The notes beneath the pieces are model-generated. The model had not been told where the DNA came from. It searched no databases and worked only from the letters and a program-made list of their open reading frames with translations. 12,482 bases of DNA from an uncultured Eggerthellaceae bacterium (GTDB lineage: Bacteria > Actinomycetota > Coriobacteriia > Coriobacteriales > Eggerthellaceae): positions 1-12,482 of the forward strand of contig CAKUDT010000019.1 in the NCBI GenBank assembly GCA_934645125.1. The letters run 5' to 3'. The position numbers and the translations under genes were made by a program. Positions 7,280 to 12,482 of the stretch are shown piece by piece. Every line of letters starts with the position of its first letter. Position 1 is the stretch's first letter.

Positions 7280-8917
7280 ATGCCCGTAACAGACTTCCTA
7301 AGAAGGAACGCCGCTGAATACGGCAACGAGGTAGCGCTGGTAGAGCGCAACCCGGAAATCAAAGAACACCGTCGCGTCACGTGGCGCGATTATGACCTGA
7401 TCGAAAGCACCGAAGCGCAGCCGTATCGTCGCGAAATCACCTGGCATGTGTTTGACGAAAAAGCGAACCGTTTTGCCAACTTGCTGCTTTCGCGCGGCGT
7501 GAAAAAGGGCGACAAAGTGGGCATTCTCATGATGAACTGCCTGGAATGGCTGCCCATCTATTTTGGCGTGCTGAAAACCGGTGCATTGGCCGTGCCGCTG
7601 AATTTCCGCTATGACAGCTCCGAAATTGAGTACTGTCTGAACTTGGCCGACGTTGACGTGTTGGTATTCGGTCCCGAATTCGTGGGCCGCATTGAAGAGA
7701 TTGCGGACACCGTTCAGCGCAATCGCCTGCTGTTCTTCGTGGGAACCGACTGCCCCACGTTCGCGGAAAGCTACAGCGAGCTCACGGCGAACTGCTCTAG
7801 CAAGGACCCCATGATTCCCTTGAAAGAAAGCGACGACGCCGCCATTTATTTCAGCAGCGGTACCACGGGCTTCCCCAAGGCAATTCTGCATAACCACGAA
7901 AGTCTGGCGCAAGCTGCGGAAATGGAACAAATCCATCACAACGTGCAGCACGATGACGTGTTCCTGTGCATTCCGCCGCTGTATCACACCGGCGCGAAGT
8001 TCCACTGGATGGGCAACTTGATTGCCGGCTCGAAAGCCGTAATTTTGCGCGGCGTGAAGCCCGCCGACATTTTGAGCGCCGTAAGCTCCGAGCAATGCAC
8101 CACCGTGTGGCTGCTGGTGCCGTGGGTGCAAGATATTCTGCATGCCATTGAAACGGGCGAAGTGAACCTGGACGATTACAAGCTTGACCAGTGGCGCCTG
8201 ATGCACGTGGGCGCGCAGCCTGTTCCGAAGAGCCTGATTGAGCGCTGGCTGCAGATTTTCCCCCACCACGATTACGACACGAACTACGGTCTGTCCGAAT
8301 CCACCGGCCCGGGATGTGTGCATCTGGGCATTGGCAACGTGGACCACGTGGGCGCCATTGGCATTCCGGGCTATCGTTGGCAGACGCGCATTGTGGGCGA
8401 AGATGGCTGCGATGTGGAAAACGGCGAAGTCGGCGAGCTGTGGGTGAAGGGTCCCGGCGTTATGACCTGCTATTACAACAATCCCGAAGCCACCGCCGAA
8501 GTGCTCAAGGACGGCTGGCTGCTTACGGGCGACATGGCGCGCACGGACGAAGACGGCTTCATTTGGCTGGTTGACCGCAAGAAGGACGTTATCATCTCTG
8601 GCGGCGAGAACATTTACCCCGTGCAGATTGAGGACTTCTTGAGCGGACATCCCGCCATCAAAGACGTTGCCGTTATCGGCTTGCCCGATGCACGTTTAGG
8701 CGAGATTTGCGCCGCCATTATTGAGCTCAAACCCGAGTTCGAAGGCCTTACCGAGGAAGCCATTAATGAGTTCTGCATGAAACTTCCCCGTTATAAGCGA
8801 CCGAGGCGTATTATCTTCGCGGACGTTCCGCGCAACGCTACCGGCAAGATCGAAAAGCCCCAACTACGCGAACGGTATGGCGCTTCGAATCTTGTTGATC
8901 AGCAGAACAACGCGTAA
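7280..8917 (+). CDS. Acyl-CoA ligase (AMP-binding, class I adenylate-forming)
   Basis: The enzyme activates a carboxylic acid with ATP to an acyl-adenylate and transfers it to CoA in the cytoplasm. The 545-residue product shows the family motifs in order: SSGTTGFPK (192-200, phosphate loop), YGLSES (336-341, adenine/Mg motif), TGD (416-418), VDRKKDVIISGGENIYP (431-447, hinge and CoA-binding region) and NATGKIEK (519-526) with catalytic Lys523. Residues about 37-52 form an extra segment within the first N-terminal strand region, flanked by VTW and ITW; I recall it in a subset of anaerobe fatty-acyl ligases. ATG at 7280 follows AGAGGA closely, preferred over an upstream in-frame TTG at 7241. 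The substrate (fatty acid, bile acid or aromatic acid) cannot be told from sequence alone. It diverges from the membrane-protein gene across a palindromic intergenic region. Confidence 0.94.
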   Translation: MPVTDFLRRNAAEYGNEVALVERNPEIKEHRRVTWRDYDLIESTEAQPYRREITWHVFDEKANRFANLLLSRGVKKGDKVGILMMNCLEWLPIYFGVLKTGALAVPLNFRYDSSEIEYCLNLADVDVLVFGPEFVGRIEEIADTVQRNRLLFFVGTDCPTFAESYSELTANCSSKDPMIPLKESDDAAIYFSSGTTGFPKAILHNHESLAQAAEMEQIHHNVQHDDVFLCIPPLYHTGAKFHWMGNLIAGSKAVILRGVKPADILSAVSSEQCTTVWLLVPWVQDILHAIETGEVNLDDYKLDQWRLMHVGAQPVPKSLIERWLQIFPHHDYDTNYGLSESTGPGCVHLGIGNVDHVGAIGIPGYRWQTRIVGEDGCDVENGEVGELWVKGPGVMTCYYNNPEATAEVLKDGWLLTGDMARTDEDGFIWLVDRKKDVIISGGENIYPVQIEDFLSGHPAIKDVAVIGLPDARLGEICAAIIELKPEFEGLTEEAINEFCMKLPRYKRPRRIIFADVPRNATGKIEKPQLRERYGASNLVDQQNNA

Positions 8918-8946
8918 CGCTTTTGGGCGATTGCTCCGCTTTTCGG

Positions 8947-8987
8947 GGGCGAACGCCTCAAGGCGTTCTGGACCAGGCAGTTCGCCC
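8947..8987 (+). promoter_or_regulatory. Alternative upstream stems in the AlaRS leader
   Basis: Two overlapping local pairings are visible: GAACGCCT (8951-8958) with AGGCGTTC (8961-8968), and GGGCGAAC (8947-8954) with GTTCGCCC (8980-8987). Both use bases that also pair in the downstream long hairpin (8964-8971 and 8981-8987), so the two folds compete. No T-run follows these stems. Confidence 0.5.
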
Positions 8988-9063
8988 GCCGCATTTTCAA
9001 GGAGGCCTTAAGGTGCCCCGAGAAAATGCAGAAGGGCGAAATGTCAATCCAGAACGTTTTGAG
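8957..9063 (+). promoter_or_regulatory. Long nested hairpin, candidate regulatory leader of the short AlaRS gene
   Basis: Three stacked helices enclose one loop. The outer helix is CTCAAGGCGTTCTGG (8957-8971) with CCAGAACGTTTTGAG (9049-9063), 15 pairs including two G-U. The middle helix is TTCGCCC (8981-8987) with GGGCGAA (9034-9040), 7 pairs. The inner helix is GCATTTTC (8991-8998) with GAAAATGC (9022-9029), 8 pairs. The apical region 8999-9021 shows AAGGAGG then GTG. The structure fills most of the 192-nt gap between the ligase and AlaRS genes and ends 31 nt before the AlaRS ribosome site. I found no T-box consensus (TGGNACCGCG) or other riboswitch signature I know. A decayed inverted-repeat element is the main alternative. 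Confidence 0.6.
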
Positions 9064-9153
9064 CAGGTAATAAAGTCTTTGACTTATATATACAAGGAGA
9101 AAAACAGCAATGAAGAAACTAACCGCGAAGGAACTGAAGAAAGCTTATATTGA
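9013..9153 (+). CDS. Possible 46-codon leader ORF overlapping the AlaRS start
   Basis: A perfect AAGGAGG (8999-9005) is followed after 7 nt by GTG at 9013, which opens 46 codons starting MPRENAEGRN and ending EESLY, with stop at 9151-9153. It runs 44 nt into the AlaRS gene in another frame. The ribosome site and start lie in the apical loop of the long hairpin, and the 3' arms of all three helices lie inside the ORF, so its translation would open the hairpin. The peptide is charged (Glu, Asn, Lys, Arg) and has only one alanine, so a classical alanine-codon attenuator is not supported. I do not recognise it, and it may be a chance ORF. Confidence 0.25.
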   Translation: MPRENAEGRNVNPERFEQVIKSLTYIYKEKNSNEETNREGTEESLY

Positions 9154-10912
9154 TTTCTTCGTTGAGCATGGCCACACCTTGATCAAGGGCGCTTCGCTCA
9201 TTCCCGAAAACGACCCCACCGTACTGTTCACCACTGCGGGCATGCATCCGCTGGTGCCCTACCTGATGGGCGAAAGCCATCCGGCGGGAAATCGCCTGGT
9301 TGACTGCCAGAAGTGCCTGCGTACTGGCGACATTGACGAAGTGGGCGATGCCAGCCATCTGACGTTTTTCCAGATGATGGGCAACTGGTCGCTCAACGAC
9401 TACTTCAAAGAAACGTCTATCCCCTTAAGCCACGAGTTCCTGACCAAGGTGCTGGAGATTCCGCAAGAGCGCATTTCCGTGACCGTGTTCGAAGGCGAAG
9501 AAGGCATTCCGCGCGACAACGTTTCCGCTGATACGTGGCGTAGCCTGGGCTACCCCGACGAGCGCATTTACTTCTACCCCCGCAAGGAGAACTGGTGGGG
9601 TCCCGCTGGCGTAACCGGCCCGTGCGGCCCCGACACCGAAATCTTCTTCGACACGGGCAAGGAGCCTTGCGGTCCCGACTGCCAGCCTTCCTGTGGTTGC
9701 GGCAAGTACGTGGAAATCTGGAACAACGTGTTCATGGAGTTCTACAAGGAAGAAGACGGCACGTATCGTCCGCTGGGTCGTCACAACGTTGACACCGGCC
9801 TGGGCCTGGAGCGTGTATTGTGCCTGCTCAACGACGTGGATTCCGTTTATGACACCGAACTGTTCAAGCCCATTATCAATCGCATTGAGCAGACCACCGG
9901 CATCAATTACGACACGGCCGATGAAGAATCGCGTCGCGCTATTCGCATCATCTGCGACCACATGCGCTCCACCACGTTTCTGCTGGGCGACGAGCGCGGC
10001 GTGGTGCCGTCCAACGTTGACCAGGGCTACGTGCTGCGCCGCTTGATTCGCCGCACCATGCGCCACTGCATGAAGCTGGGCATCGATTTCAGCGAGCTTT
10101 TGCAGTACGCCGAGATCCTGGTTGCCGATTACCAGGACGAATATCCCGAGCTTGCCGAGCATCATCAGGTCATCATCGACCAGCTGGCAAAGGAAATCGA
10201 CACATTCTCCAAGACCATCGATAAGGGCACGAAGCTTGCCAACAAGATTATGGACGGCATTCCCGAAGGCGGCCAGATCGATGGCGAGAAGGCGTTCCAC
10301 CTGTACGACACGTACGGCTTCCCCTTGGAGCTGACCTGCGAACTTGCTTCCGAGCGCGGCTTGACGGTTGACACCGAAGGCTACGAGAAGTTCTTCGCCG
10401 AGCACCAGGAAAAGTCCCGCGCGGGCGCCGAGCAACGCTTCAAGGGCGGCCTGGCCGACAACTCCGAGCAAACGACACGCCTGCACACCGCAACGCACTT
10501 GCTGCACGGCGCACTGCGCAAGGTACTGGGCGACAGCGTGTTCCAGCGCGGCTCCAACATCACCGCCGAGCGCCTGCGCTTCGACTTCAACTTTGAGCGC
10601 AAGATGACGCCGGAAGAAATTGCACAGGTCGAGGGCATTGTGAACAAGGCCATCCAAGAAGGCGTGGAAGTGGAGTGCCGCGAAATGCCCATTGAGGAAG
10701 CACGCGCCATGGGCGCCGTGGGCATCTTCGACGACAAGTACGGCGATCGAGTAAGGGTCTACATCATGGGCGATTACGACACCGAGCTGTGCGGTGGCCC
10801 CCATGCTGCGAACACGGCCGAGCTCAAGGCGTTCAAGATCCAAAAGGAAAAGAGCTCTTCGGCGGGCGTGCGCCGCATTGTTGCCGTTATCGGCGACGCA
10901 GCTTTACAGTAA
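9110..10912 (+). CDS. alaS: Alanine--tRNA ligase, short form lacking the C-Ala domain
   Basis: AlaRS charges tRNA-Ala and hydrolyses mischarged Ser/Gly-tRNA-Ala. The product has 600 residues against about 850-880 for most bacterial AlaRS. Class II catalytic motifs are present: FTTAGMHPLVPYL (40-52), LTFFQMMGNWSLNDYFK (84-100), GPCGPDTEIFFD (170-181) and VDTGLGLERV (228-237). Four cysteines (187, 191, 195, 197) form a cluster. The editing domain has HTATHLLH (459-466) and CGGPH (561-565), so the zinc ligands His459, His463, Cys561 and His565 are kept, with Pro in place of the common Thr. The protein ends just after the editing domain (GVRRIVAVIGD), so the linker and C-Ala domain are absent; stop and downstream spacing argue against a truncation artefact. 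ATG at 9110 has AAGGAG upstream. The DUF1846 gene follows after 39 nt. Whether a full-length AlaRS also exists elsewhere is unknown. Confidence 0.92.
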   Translation: MKKLTAKELKKAYIDFFVEHGHTLIKGASLIPENDPTVLFTTAGMHPLVPYLMGESHPAGNRLVDCQKCLRTGDIDEVGDASHLTFFQMMGNWSLNDYFKETSIPLSHEFLTKVLEIPQERISVTVFEGEEGIPRDNVSADTWRSLGYPDERIYFYPRKENWWGPAGVTGPCGPDTEIFFDTGKEPCGPDCQPSCGCGKYVEIWNNVFMEFYKEEDGTYRPLGRHNVDTGLGLERVLCLLNDVDSVYDTELFKPIINRIEQTTGINYDTADEESRRAIRIICDHMRSTTFLLGDERGVVPSNVDQGYVLRRLIRRTMRHCMKLGIDFSELLQYAEILVADYQDEYPELAEHHQVIIDQLAKEIDTFSKTIDKGTKLANKIMDGIPEGGQIDGEKAFHLYDTYGFPLELTCELASERGLTVDTEGYEKFFAEHQEKSRAGAEQRFKGGLADNSEQTTRLHTATHLLHGALRKVLGDSVFQRGSNITAERLRFDFNFERKMTPEEIAQVEGIVNKAIQEGVEVECREMPIEEARAMGAVGIFDDKYGDRVRVYIMGDYDTELCGGPHAANTAELKAFKIQKEKSSSAGVRRIVAVIGDAALQ

Positions 10913-10951
10913 GTCGCTGGATATCACTGGCGCTCAGATAGGAGTTTTTGC

Positions 10952-12433
10952 ATGAAAATCGGGTTCGACAACCAAAAATACATCGAGTTGCAGTCGGAGA
11001 ACATCCGCAAGCGCATCAACCAGTTCGGCGGCAAGCTGTATCTGGAATTTGGTGGCAAGCTGCGCGATGACTACCACGCATCCCGTGTGCTGCCCGGTTT
11101 CGAACCCGATGTGAAAGTGCGCATGCTGCAAAGCCTGAAAGACGAGGCCGAAATCGTTATCGTAGTATCCGCCGACGCCATTGAGAAAAGCAAAGTGCGC
11201 GGCGACTACGGCATTACCTACGACGAAGACGTCTTGCGCCTAATGGACGAATTCGAAAGCCTTGACTTGTTCGTAGGAAGCGTGGTTATCACGCAATACG
11301 CAGGTCAACCGAAGGCCGACGCCTTCCGCCGCCGTTTGAGCGCGCTGGGCGTGCGCAGCTATCGCCACTACTTCATTGAAGGCTACCCCAACGACATGGC
11401 TCGCATTGTAAGCGACGAGGGCTATGGTAAAAATGACTTCATCGAAACAAGCCGTCCGCTGGTTGTGGTAACCGCTCCAGGACCTGGATCAGGCAAAATG
11501 GCAACGTGCTTATCCCAGCTCTATCACGAGCACAAGCGCGGAAACGTTGCCGGCTACGCGAAATGGGAAACGTTCCCCGTGTGGAACTTGCCGCTTTCCC
11601 ACCCTGTGAACATCGCGTATGAGGCAGCCACGGCCGATTTGGACGACAAGAACATGATCGACCACTTCCACTTGGAAGCATACGGAGAGACCACCGTCAA
11701 CTACAACCGCGACATTGAGATTTTCCCCGTTCTGCGCGAAATGATGAACCACATTGTGAAGGAATGCCCGTACAAGAGCCCCACGGACATGGGCGTGAAC
11801 ATGGTGGGTTTTGCCATTTGCGACGACGAGGCGTGCCGCGAAGCAAGCCGCATGGAAATCTTCCGTCGCTTCTTTGCCGCCGCCGTGGAGGCGAAAAAAA
11901 CGGGTGGCTCCACCGATGTTGTTGAGCGCCTGGAAAACATCATGGCATCGGCCGGCGTAACGCTTGATCTTTCGCGCGGACGCATGGCGGCGCTAGTCAA
12001 GGAAGAAGCCACGGGCAAACCTGCGGCGGCTATCACGCTGCCCGACGGACGCATTGTAACGGGTAAAACGTCGGATTTGATGGGCTGCGCATCGTCCGCT
12101 CTGATGAACGCACTCAAAGAGCTGGCAGGCATTCCCGACGAAGATTACATTTTGACCGACCAAGCACTCGAACCCATTTGCGCCCTGAAGCTGCAAAAAC
12201 TTGGCTCGAAAAACCCGCGTCTGCATTCCGATGAGACGCTCATCGCACTCTCCATTAGCTCGGCCACGAACGAGCGCGCCGCAAAAGCCATTGAGAAGCT
12301 GTCCGAGCTGAACGGTTGCGACGCGTTCTTCAGCGTGATTCCCGCCAGCAACGACGAGAAGCTATACAAGAAGCTCGGCATCAACTTGTGCTGCGAGCCG
12401 AAATACGAGAAGCACAGCTTCTACCACCAGTAG
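10952..12433 (+). CDS. UPF0371/DUF1846 family protein of unknown function
   Basis: The 493-residue product is a full-length member of UPF0371 (DUF1846), recognised from near-invariant blocks: GGKLYLEFGGKLRDDYHASRV (27-46 region), GSVVITQYAGQP (109-120), APGPGSGKMATCLSQLYHEH (175-194), AGYAKWETFPVWNLPLSHPVN (200-220), EAATADL (224-230), SPTDMGVNM and LPDGRIVTGKTSDLMG. The GPGSGK stretch (177-182) looks like a nucleotide-binding P-loop, but nucleotide use is inference. No signal peptide or membrane segment is seen, so it is probably cytoplasmic. Biochemical function is not established to my knowledge. ATG at 10952 follows AGGAG at good spacing, and the gene starts 39 nt after the AlaRS stop, so the two are probably co-transcribed. 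No terminator is visible in the 49 nt that follow. Confidence 0.95.
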   Translation: MKIGFDNQKYIELQSENIRKRINQFGGKLYLEFGGKLRDDYHASRVLPGFEPDVKVRMLQSLKDEAEIVIVVSADAIEKSKVRGDYGITYDEDVLRLMDEFESLDLFVGSVVITQYAGQPKADAFRRRLSALGVRSYRHYFIEGYPNDMARIVSDEGYGKNDFIETSRPLVVVTAPGPGSGKMATCLSQLYHEHKRGNVAGYAKWETFPVWNLPLSHPVNIAYEAATADLDDKNMIDHFHLEAYGETTVNYNRDIEIFPVLREMMNHIVKECPYKSPTDMGVNMVGFAICDDEACREASRMEIFRRFFAAAVEAKKTGGSTDVVERLENIMASAGVTLDLSRGRMAALVKEEATGKPAAAITLPDGRIVTGKTSDLMGCASSALMNALKELAGIPDEDYILTDQALEPICALKLQKLGSKNPRLHSDETLIALSISSATNERAAKAIEKLSELNGCDAFFSVIPASNDEKLYKKLGINLCCEPKYEKHSFYHQ

Positions 12434-12482
12434 TTTTTGCTGGAAAGAAACACAATCGGCAGCGAGGCGGCAAGGCGCGGCA

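Noticed and set aside
7135..7380. Upstream extension of the membrane-protein frame to 7380
   Set aside because: It would overlap the ligase start region and run through the palindromic intergenic DNA; the ATG at 7134 is the more plausible start.
7298..8650. Minus-strand ORF of 450 codons antisense to the acyl-CoA ligase
   Set aside because: The plus strand carries all adenylate-forming motifs; the antisense frame has none.
8918..9109. T-box riboswitch ahead of alaS
   Set aside because: No TGGNACCGCG-like T-box sequence or recognisable Stem I motifs are present, and the leader is short for a full T-box. The structure is reported as unclassified instead.
9425..10843. Minus-strand ORF of 472 codons antisense to alaS
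   Set aside because: The plus strand has intact AlaRS catalytic and editing motifs. The antisense frame is a composition artefact.
12434..12482. Terminator or new gene after the DUF1846 gene
   Set aside because: The T-run directly after the stop is not preceded by a stem, and the remaining sequence is too short to support a gene.

Overview
The window looks like chromosomal core sequence from a moderately high-GC actinobacterium of the Coriobacteriia (Eggerthellaceae-like gut anaerobe). This assignment is inference: it rests on GC-rich coding, a PheS carrying a CxxC/CxxC insert, a short AlaRS, a UPF0371/DUF1846 protein and an LCP protein with a long basic cytoplasmic tail. No mobile element, tRNA, rRNA or CRISPR array was seen.

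Layout: two divergent gene blocks meet at about 7135-7279. The leftward (minus) block, read from its 5' end, is a 702-residue polytopic membrane protein with a large extracytoplasmic domain (7134-5026), a TatD-like metal-dependent hydrolase (4923-4135), pheS (4008-2947), murA (2853-1576) and an LCP-type (LytR-CpsA-Psr) protein whose C-terminus runs off the window (1546-1). The rightward (plus) block is an acyl-CoA ligase (7280-8917), an alanyl-tRNA synthetase of the short type lacking the C-terminal C-Ala domain (9110-10912) and a UPF0371/DUF1846 protein (10952-12433).

How the genes fit together: murA and the LCP protein point to cell-wall synthesis, and the membrane protein may also act at the envelope. 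pheS and the short AlaRS supply tRNA charging. pheS has no pheT beside it. The LCP domain has lost every arginine expected to hold the pyrophosphate of the lipid-linked donor, so it may be a non-catalytic paralogue.

The most interesting non-coding signals are two. First, a 30-bp near-perfect dyad (7159-7188) sits between the divergent blocks and covers a TATAAT-like -10. Second, a long nested hairpin (8957-9063) lies upstream of the short AlaRS. It has competing alternative stems, and its apical loop shows a perfect AAGGAGG followed at 7 nt by a GTG that opens a 46-codon ORF overlapping the AlaRS start. This resembles a bistable leader or leader-peptide attenuator and matches no T-box sequence I could find.
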